This document shows positions 44,434 to 54,229 of a stretch of DNA of 64,000 bases, piece by piece. A program made the translations under genes and the position numbers. Within the stretch, counting starts at the first letter, position 1; every line of letters begins with the position of its first letter. Origin of the DNA: Bacteroidota bacterium (GTDB taxonomy: Bacteria > Bacteroidota > Bacteroidia > Chitinophagales > Chitinophagaceae); NCBI GenBank assembly GCA_013285855.1, contig JABDGW010000002.1, positions 1 to 64,000 on the forward strand. Reading direction: 5' to 3'. The notes under the pieces are model-generated. The model did not search any database. It was not told the DNA's origin and saw only the letters and a program-made list of their open reading frames with translations.

Positions 44434-44453
44434 AAATCTGTAATAGCAGATTT
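44434..44453. other. small hairpin between regulator and kinase genes
   Basis: AAATCTG, six-base loop, CAGATTT. No clear U-tract; could be a weak regulatory or processing signal. Confidence 0.35.
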
Positions 44454-44532
44454 AAGATACACAACCAAAACATACGGATACCAAATTAACAGCAAAGTCT
44501 CTACCAATTTCAAGGAAATCACTGCATCAAAA

Positions 44533-46416
44533 ATGAAAACTATGTACTGCTATGTTTTTCTTTTCGTAAAAAAAATAACTGCAGATAAAAAGAACATCAT
44601 GGTTCTGCTGGCATTTTTATTTACTGTCAATATACTGCATGCGCAGCCTGCTCCAATGGATCAACATGCAGAAGATAGTTTGTATAATATTATAAAAAGT
44701 AATGCTCAGGATTCAAATAAAGTACACGCCTTTTATTGGCTTAGTCGCGGTACTACGCTTAGCAATACAAACAAATCTGTAGAATTAGGAAATGCAGGTC
44801 TTGACTTAGCGAGAAAAATTAAATTTTCAATTGGACAACTTGAATGTTTGGAAGCGCTTTCATTTTCTTATGCCATCACTTCTTCATTTGAAAAAGGTTT
44901 TAGTATAACTTATGAATCTATAGACCTAAGTAAAAAATATGCGCCAATAAGACAAATATATGGTATCAATATGATGGGCTTATTGTATCAAAAATTAGGA
45001 GATGATAACGAAGCACTCAGGTGGGCGCAAAATGCCTATTATCATCCTGATATTAAACTGGCAGATCATTTTACACAATGGAGTGCGATGTTCTTATTAG
45101 CGCAGGAACATGAAAGATTGAACCATTTTGATTCTGCTATTCATTTTGCTCTTGAAACACTTGACTATTCAAAGCAATATTTTCCATTCCAGGCAGATTA
45201 TCCTATGTTGATATTGGCGCGGGTTGACAGCAAACTTAAAAAATATGATGAAGCGGTAAATTATGGAATGCAAGCCTTAGATGCTTCGCAAAAAACGAAT
45301 GAAGTTTTTTTTGAAAATGAAGTACAAAATGAACTGGCCACGATTTATTTTAACGACAATAAACAGGATTCATCTGAAAAGTATGCAAGCCTTGCATTGC
45401 AGGGAGCAACACAATTAAAAAACTATCTTGTAATAGCAAATGCATCCAATATATTATCACAGGTGTATGCAAAAAATGACCCGGCTAAAGCATATGCTTT
45501 TTTAAAAATTTCAAACGTTGCTAAAGATACTGTTACCAACGTTGAAAAAACAAAGCAGGTAAAACAACTCGAGATAAAAGAAAAGCAACGTGTTGATGAT
45601 TTGCACTTAGCTGAAAAAGATGCGAAGGATCAGGTACGTTTTATTGCGACTGTTGCATTATTGGCAAGTGTACTTGTGATTTCAATTGTTCTTTATCGCA
45701 ACAATCGTAACAAACAAAAAGCAAACCTTGCATTGCAGGATAAAAATGATAAAATAGAAAGAACAGTTTCAGAGCTCAATACTGCACAAGCATCGCTGTT
45801 AGCAAGAAATGCAGAGAATGAATTGTTATTAAAAGAAATTCATCATCGTGTAAAAAATAATCTGGAAGTAGTGAGCAGTTTGCTTGCACTTCAGAGCAAT
45901 CAAATAGATGATGCAAACACAAAAGAAGCAATGCTTGAAGGACAGAACCGTGTTCAGTCCATCGGCATCGTTCACCAGAAATTATACCAGGGTAAAAACC
46001 TTGGTGCTATTGAAATGAAAGATTATTTCATTAACCTCAGCGATAGCATTCTCGATTCCTTCGGTGCAACTAAAAGAGTGCAGGTAGAATGTGCTATGAA
46101 TGTTTTAAATGTAGATATAGATACTGCTGTGCCGCTTGGCCTTATTGTAAACGAACTCCTCACCAACACTATCAAATATGCTTTCCCTGATGGACGAAGC
46201 GGAAAAGTACAAATCAAATTAGAGCAAAAATCAAATGGTGTTTTACAAATGCAAATATCTGATAATGGTGTAGGTAAAAGTGACATCATTAAAGGCACTG
46301 GTTTCGGTGGTCAACTTATATCACTTCTTACGCAACAATTAGGTGGAACGATGAAGGAAGAAAATGATAATGGCACACATATTTTCTTTGAATTTAAATC
46401 AATAAAAGCTGCCTGA
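44533..46416 (+). CDS. TPR-containing HisKA_2 sensor histidine kinase
   Basis: A 627-residue membrane kinase. After a signal/anchor segment (about 20-36) comes a periplasmic helical region with TPR-like repeats (about 45-330), a membrane helix near 368-388 (ATVALLASVLVISIVLY), a short coiled coil, then HisKA_2 with EIHHRVKNNLEVVSSLLALQ (phospho-His near 435) and the HATPase with NELLTNTIKYAF and DNGVGKS boxes. TPR-type input domains sense peptides or partner proteins in this family; the signal is unknown. Probably pairs with the LytTR regulator at 43608. Between them lies a small hairpin (44434-44453). Confidence 0.9.
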   Translation: MKTMYCYVFLFVKKITADKKNIMVLLAFLFTVNILHAQPAPMDQHAEDSLYNIIKSNAQDSNKVHAFYWLSRGTTLSNTNKSVELGNAGLDLARKIKFSIGQLECLEALSFSYAITSSFEKGFSITYESIDLSKKYAPIRQIYGINMMGLLYQKLGDDNEALRWAQNAYYHPDIKLADHFTQWSAMFLLAQEHERLNHFDSAIHFALETLDYSKQYFPFQADYPMLILARVDSKLKKYDEAVNYGMQALDASQKTNEVFFENEVQNELATIYFNDNKQDSSEKYASLALQGATQLKNYLVIANASNILSQVYAKNDPAKAYAFLKISNVAKDTVTNVEKTKQVKQLEIKEKQRVDDLHLAEKDAKDQVRFIATVALLASVLVISIVLYRNNRNKQKANLALQDKNDKIERTVSELNTAQASLLARNAENELLLKEIHHRVKNNLEVVSSLLALQSNQIDDANTKEAMLEGQNRVQSIGIVHQKLYQGKNLGAIEMKDYFINLSDSILDSFGATKRVQVECAMNVLNVDIDTAVPLGLIVNELLTNTIKYAFPDGRSGKVQIKLEQKSNGVLQMQISDNGVGKSDIIKGTGFGGQLISLLTQQLGGTMKEENDNGTHIFFEFKSIKAA

Positions 46417-46545
46417 GCATAAACGCAACATTTCATAAATACTTCAATTCCTAAAAACAATTCTGTTCGGTAAATATTCCCTTCATTCGGACATTCGCTG
46501 CACTGTTTCGTCCTTGCCTGCATTAAATACATTGTTCATATAGAT

Positions 46546-46570
46546 AAGTTTATCAGATAATCATAAACTT
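46546..46570 (+). promoter_or_regulatory. hairpin at the translation start of the giant secreted protein
   Basis: Stem AAGTTTAT / ATAAACTT with a nine-base loop ends 6 bp before ATG 46577 and is followed by TCTTTT. It could limit ribosome access or act as a weak terminator. Confidence 0.4.
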
Positions 46571-46576
46571 TCTTTT

Positions 46577-49500
46577 ATGAAAACTTTTCTACGCATCGCA
46601 TGTGTCCAGCTTTTTATTTGCCTTACCATAGGCGCAATTGCACAAACCACATTACCTTATACTACGTCCGGCACCTTTACATGGTCACCCCCCGCCGGAG
46701 TTACAAGCGTTACACTTCAAATGTGGGGTGCGGGTGGTTATGGTATATGGGGAAGTTTCTCCGGTGGTGGTGGCGCTTTTGTGCAAACGAGTTCTATACC
46801 CGTTGTATATGGCACAACCTATAACATAGTTGTTGGTTCCGGATTTGGTTCCTCAGCAGCGAGCAGCTTCGGACCAGTTGGAGGCAGCACAATTATCAGT
46901 GCTCAAGGCGGTAGTACAAATAGTACTGCTGGTGGCGCGGCAAGTACGGGCCCTTATGTTTTAACTTCCTATCCAGGTGGAAATGGTGCTTTCCCGGCAG
47001 ATTATTTCTCTCCTGCCGGTGGTGGCGCTGGAGCAGGCACTTGCGGTGCGGGAGCTAGTGGCAGTCAATCCGGATATGGAGCAGGTTCATGTGGCGGTGG
47101 ATCGGGTGGTGATCTTAATGGAACCGGTGTAGGCGGTGCTCCTGGTGGTGGTGGCGCTTGTATTTTTGGTAATAACAATACTGTTGGAGGTAACGGAGAG
47201 ATTCTTTTGACCTATAGCTGCAACGTGGGGAATACGGGACAGATTGGTAATGCACATGCAATAACTTATCCGCCAGAAGTGATTCCGGATAATATAACAA
47301 GTACTATTGATCCGCAATTGGCAAGTGGGGTATCTATTACGTGGCAACAAAGTACAGACAACATAAATTTTATTGCAACTCAAACAGCAAACACAACAAC
47401 AACTTACAGGTTTGACCAGGATAATTTGCAAACCACTACTTATTATCGTCGTGGCAACAATGCCTGTTTAACTGCAGGCACCTTTGGCAATTGGAGCAAT
47501 ACAGTACAAATAAAAGTAATGGCATTTGCGAATGGAAGAAACGGTGGGGTAACCGGGCTTATAAAAACCAAAAGTGGTTCACCTATTAAAGACCGAAAAA
47601 TATTTGTTCAGGCTTTAACACCTTTAAAGGGCAGGTCTGCGAACTATCTTGACAGCGCTTTTTCAGATCAACAGGGAAAGTTTAGTGTTGATAGTATTTT
47701 TTATGGTGACAAAAACAATGGCGATTCAGCAACTGTAAGGTTTAAAGTATATCCTGATACCGCCCAAGGGCACAAATATTCGCCTGTATCTGCTGAAATA
47801 TCATTAAACACGATTCACCCCACTTATGATTTAAGCAGCGCACCTTTCTCAGATATAACCGTGTTTGCTGTTACGGGACAGGTAACACAAGTGTGCAAAG
47901 GATGCCTTGATAGCAACGGCATCGTAAAAGATATCACCGGTGCACTTGACAGTGTATTGGTTAAGGGAGTAGGAAAAAGTGGCAATCTTCTGGATAAAGA
48001 CTCAACAAGAACCGGATATATTAATTCGGAATATGGAAGATATGCGTTGACTTTCCCGGATGCAGACCAGTACACTGTTACGCCTTCGTTCCGCAACCAT
48101 AAATTTGTTCCCAAAGACTCAGTTTTTACAGTTAACAGCGATGTAAGCAACATTAATTTTAATGATACCACTACTCATGTAATCACAGGTTTCTTCGGTG
48201 CAGGATGTGGTGATGTAATAGGAACTGCTGTACTTGAGTTTGATGATTCACTGCCTGTGGGTTTTGACGGTAAGGTAAGAGCCTCTGTATTTAGAAAAAA
48301 GGTAACCACAAAAGCAAATGGTAAATTTTCGATAAGCCTGCCTGCAAGAGCATTCAAGGTAAAAATCTTAAGCGTTACTGTAAACGATCCATACGATGCA
48401 TCTACCACCCAGGCAGCTATAAAATCTTTTTTCAAGGCACTGCCTGCAGATAGTATTTACAGGGATATATCTACACACGATACAACACTGAATCTTGTTT
48501 ACCAGCGACCGCCTCAAATGCGGGTATCAGGTTTAATTGATTCCTCAATCATACAAAACTGTTCCGCCTTTAATAAATTTGCTATTTGGCCACAGGAAGA
48601 AATCCGGCCTGTTACATTTAATGTTTACCAGGGGCCAATAAGCCGGGGATGCTCTTTTGATAAAGGAAAAGTGTATCTCACTACAGATATAAGCAACATG
48701 ATGGGAAAATTAGATAAGGATACCATCCCGGTTGTAAACGGCAAAGGCATAATTAACCTGCGTGCTCTGCAGCCTAATCCGCTGAAAGACGGGGACGGCA
48801 ACTATGCAAAGTATTTTTCAGCAAAATATATAGACCCTGCAGGAAGAGCTATTTCTACCGATACCGCAAAACCGGCATTGCCAATTATCGTTGTTACAGG
48901 TGTTGCAATAGATACAAGCGCGAAAACTTTTCTTACTGTTACTCCGCAGATACCCCTGTTGGTATTGCATGATCCACCGGGAAACCAAAGTTTTTCAACC
49001 TATGCAAAAAGTGTTAGCAGTGAGCAGGCAATAAGCTTTCAGGCAGAAAATGCTTTGAGCACTGGCGGATGGATTGATGTAAAACTGGGCCTTGATGTTA
49101 TTTTAGGCATTTTCCTTGAGGAGGAAGATAAATTCTGGGCAGACATCAAAGCCTCTGTTGATATAACCAATACAGAAAATAACACAAAAGAGTCTGTTAT
49201 AAAAACTACCACGACCAGCACTTTTTCAACTTCCAATGATCCTGGCTACGTGGGACCTGATGATGATCTGTTTTACGGTGCTGCAATGAATATGAAATAT
49301 TCAGAAGGAACCGAAGTTGACTGGGACAGTCTTAATTGTGCATTTTCCTCAAAACCTGTATTGATTTTTGCTCCGGAAGGCATTAAAACATCTTTCGTAT
49401 ATACACTGGCAGAAATCAGGGATCAGCAAATCCCCAAACTACAATTGGCAGCTCAAGCCAAACCTGATTCAGCATCATTCTTTAACAATCAAATACAAGT

Positions 49501-52129
49501 TTGGCAGCAGGTGCTTGACAATAATGAATTGAATAAGCAAAAAGCAGCTATTGATTCCAATCTCAGCTTTGTAAGTGGTAATGCTATAAGCAGCAGCACT
49601 ACGGCAAGTGCAAGCAGCACAAATACCTATGAATTCAACATGGAAATTGATACTAAGCTGGCTACGGAAGTAGGGTTTGAAATAGCTGGTACTGGCGTAA
49701 GCGGCGGTTTTGATGTTGGGTTTAAAATGACAACCGGTGAAAGCACAACCACTACTAATACTGTGGAAACTACCATTGGCTATACTTTGCAGGATAATAA
49801 TACAGGTGGTTTATTTTCTGTCAACGTTAAAAAAGACCCGGTATATGGTACACCCATGTTTGAAACAGTAGCAGGTGAATCGTCCTGTCCGCATGAGGAA
49901 GGAACAGTAGCTTTAGACAATACTGTCATTACTACTAAAACTCCAACTTTAACCAATGTAAAATTGGATAGCGCTAATTTTACAGTGCATCTTGGTAACC
50001 TCAGCATCGATCCCAATCCAAGAACCTATCTTATGTTCCTGGATGCATCCAGTAATCCGGACGGCGCGTCAGTATCAATTAACGGGTTTACTGATCCAAC
50101 GGGTGTTCCTCTTCCTATTAAACACGGTGAAAACCAACAGGCAACTATTACCGTACGACGCAATTCTGCAGGTGGAGTGTATAATTACGATAACCTGCAT
50201 TTAATTCTATCAGATCCTTGTTTCCCTCCTACAGTACAGCAATTCCTGTTGTTCCCGCATCAATACAGCGATATCTATTTATCGGCTGATTTTACTTCAC
50301 CTGTTAGTGGCGTAACGATGGTTAGTCCTGTAAACAATTGGGTTGCCAATATTGCTTCCAACAATAGTATAACAGTTACATTTAATGGTTACGATACAAG
50401 TAAACTCTCTTCCATTGCTTTTCAGTACAATGTTCCGGGACAGAACACATGGAAGACAGTTACCAGCATTTCGAAAAAGAAATTAGGTAAAACGAGTACA
50501 ATGTATACCTGGAACATTACCAACATAGCCGACGGTCCTTATAATTTAAGGCTGATGGTGAAAGATAAGTTCGGAAATACTGTTTATTCCCAGGTAGCAA
50601 CAGGCATAATTGACAGAAAAGCTCCGGAAATATTTGGTGTACCAAGACCGGTAAGCGGAGTGTATAAGGCAGGTACCCAAATTGCGTTCAGCTATACGAA
50701 AGCAATCACTAATACAAACCTGAGGAATAGCATGGTAGATTTCAAGGACATGACTACAGGTACACCCGTGCCTTTCCGGTTAAGTGCATTCCTCAATAGA
50801 GTGATTATTACGCCTCTTGTCAGCATTCTTCCAAATAAAGGACATGTGTTCCGGGTAATTACAGATAGCGTAACAGATTTGTATGGCAACGTAAAAACCA
50901 GGCCCGATACTTTGTTATTTAAAGTAGGGACAACGATCTTTAGCACAACACCGGACGCTTTAAATGTAACAACTAACCCGGCTTCAATTTATGAAGACTC
51001 GAAAGCATCAATAAAACTAAGGTTCACCAGAAACTCACCGGCCACAGATGCACTGGTTATATACTACAATCTTGCAGGAAATGGTATGTACAATAAGGAT
51101 TATACAGTAAGCTACAACAATGGACAAACTTCTGCCACTGGTATAAACGGTGACGAGGGAATGATTGTACTTCCCAAAGACAGTTCGGGAACCTCCCTGT
51201 ATATACATCCAATAAACGATTCAATTTTAGCACCGGATAAAATCCTTACAATTACTTTAAGCGAAGGCGGCGGATACAGCATAGGAAGCAATTATACTGT
51301 AGCAGATACGATTCTCAATCATAATACAGCAAAACCGGTTATTACGGCAAATAAAGGCACAACATTATGTTCCGGCGATTCCGTAACATTAAGTACGTCA
51401 AACAAAATAAATGGCGAAAGCGTTAAATCATACTTATGGTCAACAGGTGCAAAAACGCAAAGTATTACCATTAAAACAAGTGGTTCTTATACAGTTTCAG
51501 TTACTGATAAAAACGGCCTTACAGGTTACAGCGCTCCAAGGGTAGTAACAATTACCTGTTCAGCACCAACAGGTCTTGCTGTAAATGTGGTTAATAAAAG
51601 CAAGGCATATTTAAGTTGGAACAGTGTTACCTGCGCCAAAAAATATGTTGCCAGGTACAGAACGGTTGGTCAGTCCAAATGGATCACAGATACACTTAGC
51701 GCAACTAAGGATACTATAACTGGTTTAAAAGCCAATACCACTTATGAATGGCAGGTGCAAAGTATTTGTCAGTATCCTGTAATTATAGCAAGCAGCTATG
51801 CAGCAGGCGCAAACTTTACAACACCTGTATCGCTTACTGACATTGCGGTTTCCAGCACGCCTGACTATACAAAAGCTGCTGCGGGTGATGGCTTTTCAGC
51901 TGCTATCTATCCTAATCCAGCAATAACCAGCGCAAACCTGGAAGTGAAGGGAACGAAAGGCGCTTACAATGTAATGCTGACGAACATGCAAGGCATAGTT
52001 TTATGGAAGGCTGAAGGACTTACAGGCAGCTCTGTAAAAATACCTTTGAATAGTTTTGCCCAAGGTGTTTACATGGTACTTGTAAGCGATCAGACGCATA
52101 CAGGGAAATTGAAATTGGTGAAACAATAG
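46577..52129 (+). CDS. giant secreted multidomain protein, type IX secretion substrate
   Basis: An 1850-residue exported protein. Signal peptide 1-22, then a glycine-rich domain (about 45-210). A long middle has carboxypeptidase-regulatory-like beta modules (about 310-640). A Ser/Thr-rich segment at about 790-1110 alternates polar and non-polar residues and ends in AGESSCPHEEGT. Ig-like parts follow, then a Calx-beta-like module (about 1468-1578), an Ig/PKD-like module (about 1588-1660), a fibronectin type III module (about 1661-1748) and a C-terminal type A sorting domain (FSAAIYPNPA and later GVYMVLVSD). The last domain directs export and surface attachment by the type IX system. Probably an adhesin or surface structural protein; the function is inferred. 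Confidence 0.87.
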   Translation: MKTFLRIACVQLFICLTIGAIAQTTLPYTTSGTFTWSPPAGVTSVTLQMWGAGGYGIWGSFSGGGGAFVQTSSIPVVYGTTYNIVVGSGFGSSAASSFGPVGGSTIISAQGGSTNSTAGGAASTGPYVLTSYPGGNGAFPADYFSPAGGGAGAGTCGAGASGSQSGYGAGSCGGGSGGDLNGTGVGGAPGGGGACIFGNNNTVGGNGEILLTYSCNVGNTGQIGNAHAITYPPEVIPDNITSTIDPQLASGVSITWQQSTDNINFIATQTANTTTTYRFDQDNLQTTTYYRRGNNACLTAGTFGNWSNTVQIKVMAFANGRNGGVTGLIKTKSGSPIKDRKIFVQALTPLKGRSANYLDSAFSDQQGKFSVDSIFYGDKNNGDSATVRFKVYPDTAQGHKYSPVSAEISLNTIHPTYDLSSAPFSDITVFAVTGQVTQVCKGCLDSNGIVKDITGALDSVLVKGVGKSGNLLDKDSTRTGYINSEYGRYALTFPDADQYTVTPSFRNHKFVPKDSVFTVNSDVSNINFNDTTTHVITGFFGAGCGDVIGTAVLEFDDSLPVGFDGKVRASVFRKKVTTKANGKFSISLPARAFKVKILSVTVNDPYDASTTQAAIKSFFKALPADSIYRDISTHDTTLNLVYQRPPQMRVSGLIDSSIIQNCSAFNKFAIWPQEEIRPVTFNVYQGPISRGCSFDKGKVYLTTDISNMMGKLDKDTIPVVNGKGIINLRALQPNPLKDGDGNYAKYFSAKYIDPAGRAISTDTAKPALPIIVVTGVAIDTSAKTFLTVTPQIPLLVLHDPPGNQSFSTYAKSVSSEQAISFQAENALSTGGWIDVKLGLDVILGIFLEEEDKFWADIKASVDITNTENNTKESVIKTTTTSTFSTSNDPGYVGPDDDLFYGAAMNMKYSEGTEVDWDSLNCAFSSKPVLIFAPEGIKTSFVYTLAEIRDQQIPKLQLAAQAKPDSASFFNNQIQVWQQVLDNNELNKQKAAIDSNLSFVSGNAISSSTTASASSTNTYEFNMEIDTKLATEVGFEIAGTGVSGGFDVGFKMTTGESTTTTNTVETTIGYTLQDNNTGGLFSVNVKKDPVYGTPMFETVAGESSCPHEEGTVALDNTVITTKTPTLTNVKLDSANFTVHLGNLSIDPNPRTYLMFLDASSNPDGASVSINGFTDPTGVPLPIKHGENQQATITVRRNSAGGVYNYDNLHLILSDPCFPPTVQQFLLFPHQYSDIYLSADFTSPVSGVTMVSPVNNWVANIASNNSITVTFNGYDTSKLSSIAFQYNVPGQNTWKTVTSISKKKLGKTSTMYTWNITNIADGPYNLRLMVKDKFGNTVYSQVATGIIDRKAPEIFGVPRPVSGVYKAGTQIAFSYTKAITNTNLRNSMVDFKDMTTGTPVPFRLSAFLNRVIITPLVSILPNKGHVFRVITDSVTDLYGNVKTRPDTLLFKVGTTIFSTTPDALNVTTNPASIYEDSKASIKLRFTRNSPATDALVIYYNLAGNGMYNKDYTVSYNNGQTSATGINGDEGMIVLPKDSSGTSLYIHPINDSILAPDKILTITLSEGGGYSIGSNYTVADTILNHNTAKPVITANKGTTLCSGDSVTLSTSNKINGESVKSYLWSTGAKTQSITIKTSGSYTVSVTDKNGLTGYSAPRVVTITCSAPTGLAVNVVNKSKAYLSWNSVTCAKKYVARYRTVGQSKWITDTLSATKDTITGLKANTTYEWQVQSICQYPVIIASSYAAGANFTTPVSLTDIAVSSTPDYTKAAAGDGFSAAIYPNPAITSANLEVKGTKGAYNVMLTNMQGIVLWKAEGLTGSSVKIPLNSFAQGVYMVLVSDQTHTGKLKLVKQ

Positions 52130-52140
52130 ATTAGGTATTT

Positions 52141-52182
52141 AAAAAAAAAGGCTGTCTCAAAAAAGTGAGACAGTCTTTTTTA
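52141..52182 (+). terminator. terminator after the giant secreted protein
   Basis: Stem GGCTGTCTCA / TGAGACAGTC with a short loop, A-run before and T6 after; works on the plus strand. Confidence 0.8.
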
Positions 52183-52261
52183 TTTGGATAAATATCACCA
52201 GTTGCCAGTTTGGTTTTACAATCCATTTAACTGCGAACCTGTATGTATGGAAAAATCAAAT

Positions 52262-52621
52262 TTACCTGGAAAGAAAATTATTTGGAATGCGCATGCCTTG
52301 TTCGTCATCCAATACTTTTTTCATAATTTTTTTCAATCTTACAGGAAGTATCTTTTTTTCTTCTTCTGTTAGCGGATGTACAATTTCAATGAACTCATCT
52401 TCGTCATCGTAATAACCAAAATACAAATCGTAATAGTCATTCAGGTGCAGGCGCAATGATATTTCTTTATCTTCCTCATATTGATGGGTTGTAATGATTG
52501 ACCATTGGTCTGCTTCTAAAAAATCAAAATGTATTTCAATAAAATCTTTAGTCAATACTTCGGTTATTAATTTTTCAATTACATCAGCCGAATGATTTTT
52601 TATTAATTCTTCAAATGTCAT
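52262..52621 (-). CDS. small acidic protein of unknown function
   Basis: A 119-residue hydrophilic cytoplasmic protein. It is acidic with a run of aromatic and Asp residues (LNDYYDLYFGYYDDEDEF) and a basic helical C-terminus. No family recognised, no signal peptide. It is alone between the terminator at 52182 and the MaoC-like gene on the other strand. AT-rich like its neighbours. Existence is supported by reading-frame length and position, not by homology. Confidence 0.6.
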   Translation of the reverse strand: MTFEELIKNHSADVIEKLITEVLTKDFIEIHFDFLEADQWSIITTHQYEEDKEISLRLHLNDYYDLYFGYYDDEDEFIEIVHPLTEEEKKILPVRLKKIMKKVLDDEQGMRIPNNFLSR

Positions 52622-52780
52622 AATGGGTTTTATAAATGTGATTGAAGATAAAGATTATTTTTACGGAAGCAACATTGCTGACGTTAAACACTAAACGTTC
52701 GGTTATCTGATTAAATACACGTGCGGAGAACTTATACACTTCACCGGGTATGGATTTTTATAATACTATATCTTAGTAAC

Positions 52781-53239
52781 ATGATTATTATAAAAAGTCA
52801 TAAAGAATTTGAATCGTATACAGGTAAGGAATTAGGTGTTTCCAACTGGCACCTGATTACACAGGAACAGATCGATAAATTTGCGGATGCAACTTTAGAT
52901 AAGCAATGGATCCATACCGATCCTGAAAGAGCGAAAATAGATAGCCCTTTTAAAGCAACAATTGCACATGGGTATCTTATTCTTTCTCTCATTCCTTTTT
53001 TTTGGAAGCAAATCGTGGATGTGCAAAATATTAAGATGGAGGTTAACTATGGAATTGAACAACTAAAATTCGGACAGGCGGTTGTTGTTGGAAGCGAAGT
53101 AAGGTGCAGGGTATTTCTAACATCCATCGTTAACTTGAGAGGCGTTTCCAAAGCCACAAAATATATTCAGTTAGAAATTAAGGGCCAGCCGAAACATGCC
53201 TTTACTGCCAATGTTTTATTTCTATATCATTTCATGTAA
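52781..53239 (+). CDS. MaoC-like dehydratase
   Basis: A 152-residue hotdog-fold protein of the MaoC/(R)-hydratase-like family. The motif FADATLDKQWIHTDPERA with downstream FKATIAHGYLILSL gives the Asp and His of the hydratase dyad in the usual D-x4-H pattern. It probably hydrates an enoyl-CoA or acts in lipid metabolism. ATG 52781 (MIIIKSHKEFES) was chosen because the extra 20 residues from 52721 are unrelated to the family. Confidence 0.9.
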   Translation: MIIIKSHKEFESYTGKELGVSNWHLITQEQIDKFADATLDKQWIHTDPERAKIDSPFKATIAHGYLILSLIPFFWKQIVDVQNIKMEVNYGIEQLKFGQAVVVGSEVRCRVFLTSIVNLRGVSKATKYIQLEIKGQPKHAFTANVLFLYHFM

Positions 53240-53369
53240 TACACGCCGGATTGAGGTTAAGCAATAAATTGAAAACTTAAATATCGATGTGGCGAAGTTG
53301 CAAATTTCGCTGAGTAAGATAAAAGGAATGATCTAAGTTACCTATCGACGACTAAACCATGCTGCTCAA

Positions 53370-53414
53370 GTGTGGCGGGTCAAGCCATGCTTTTACAAAT
53401 GCTACTGTTGGTAG
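53370..53414 (+). repeat. degenerate third copy of the GTGTTGC dispersed repeat
   Basis: GCTGCTCAAGTGTGGC and downstream ACTGTTGGTAGC resemble the middle and end of 40600-40662. Much weaker than copies A and B. Confidence 0.35.
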
Positions 53415-53419
53415 CAGTT

Positions 53420-53716
53420 TTATTGTATCCAATCCATTATGTCAATAAAGTAATCGTTGTTTCCAGAAAAGTAATATCTTCTTCCGCCTCTTCTTGTCAT
53501 TGGCATTGAACTCCAAGCCCCGTCAACTTTAATAACAGTAAATTGTTTATTACCATTTGCGTCGATAATTGCACAATTATCTTTTTCTATTTGCGAGATA
53601 ATTATGTCGTTTAATTGCCAACGCCAAAGTGTTTTTTCGTCCAGAGGCTGATGAATTAAAAATACAGTATCAGAATTTTTTATTTGCTTATTTAATTCGT
53701 CAATAATATTATCCAA
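53420..53716 (-). CDS. small protein of unknown function
   Basis: A 98-residue protein starting MDNIIDELNKQIKNSDTVFL. No signal peptide, no known motif; a MTRRGGRRYYFSGNN stretch is basic and aromatic. It follows the secreted protein gene at 53722-54000 with a 5 bp gap, so the two are probably a pair. The low-complexity surroundings and short length limit confidence. Confidence 0.5.
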   Translation of the reverse strand: MDNIIDELNKQIKNSDTVFLIHQPLDEKTLWRWQLNDIIISQIEKDNCAIIDANGNKQFTVIKVDGAWSSMPMTRRGGRRYYFSGNNDYFIDIMDWIQ

Positions 53717-53721
53717 AACTT

Positions 53722-54000
53722 TTAGTGACCTTTTTTAGAGTCTTTATAAATTCTATACGATGACCTTGGATATTTAATTGGTTGGTCATTTTTATAGTCT
53801 GTCGCAAACTTGATAATATCTCTATTAAAATCATCATAGTTTAAAAAGAATGTTACTGTATTATATTTATAAGAAACAACCTTGTCGGAATGAAAGTTTT
53901 TTAAGTTGATGGTGTCAATAACATCTTTATTAAGACTGGTTTGACTTTTAGAGGCTAAAGAAATTAATGTTGAAAAAAGTATGATAGTGACTTTGTGCAT
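53722..54000 (-). CDS. small secreted protein of unknown function
   Basis: A 92-residue protein with a signal peptide (MHKVTIILFSTLISLASKSQ) starting at ATG 54000. An earlier in-frame ATG at 54057 adds 19 residues ahead of the signal and is less likely. The mature part is Lys/Asp/Tyr-rich with no known motif. It leads the gene at 53420-53716. Confidence 0.5.
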   Translation of the reverse strand: MHKVTIILFSTLISLASKSQTSLNKDVIDTINLKNFHSDKVVSYKYNTVTFFLNYDDFNRDIIKFATDYKNDQPIKYPRSSYRIYKDSKKGH

Positions 54001-54229
54001 TAAGGCCGAAAATTGTTGCCAACACATAAATTTATGATATAAGATACTATCTTTCAAAAAATATCAATATTGAAAATCAATTGTTTTATGTTATACATTT
54101 TGTATTGTCGTTAGAACAATCCGATTTTCACCATTCTGCGTTTCCTTTATTTAACAGGGCATTAAACGGGCTGATAATATTCACGGGTTGCCTGTAAATT
54201 TCATCTCAACCGGTTCCTATTTAAGGTTA

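Noticed and set aside
44352..44532. Possible tRNA or small RNA between the response regulator and kinase genes
   Set aside because: Only a single seven-base hairpin is present; no cloverleaf, promoter box or terminator is visible.
46730..47160. Repeated GGTGGTGG-type sequence suggesting a repeat array or CRISPR
   Set aside because: It is irregular and in frame, coding for a glycine-rich domain; there are no equal-length repeats with spacers.
47087..47431. Minus-strand frame of 114 codons in the giant secreted gene
   Set aside because: It is the complement of the glycine-rich and following coding region, and its Thr/Ser/Cys-rich sequence has no motif.
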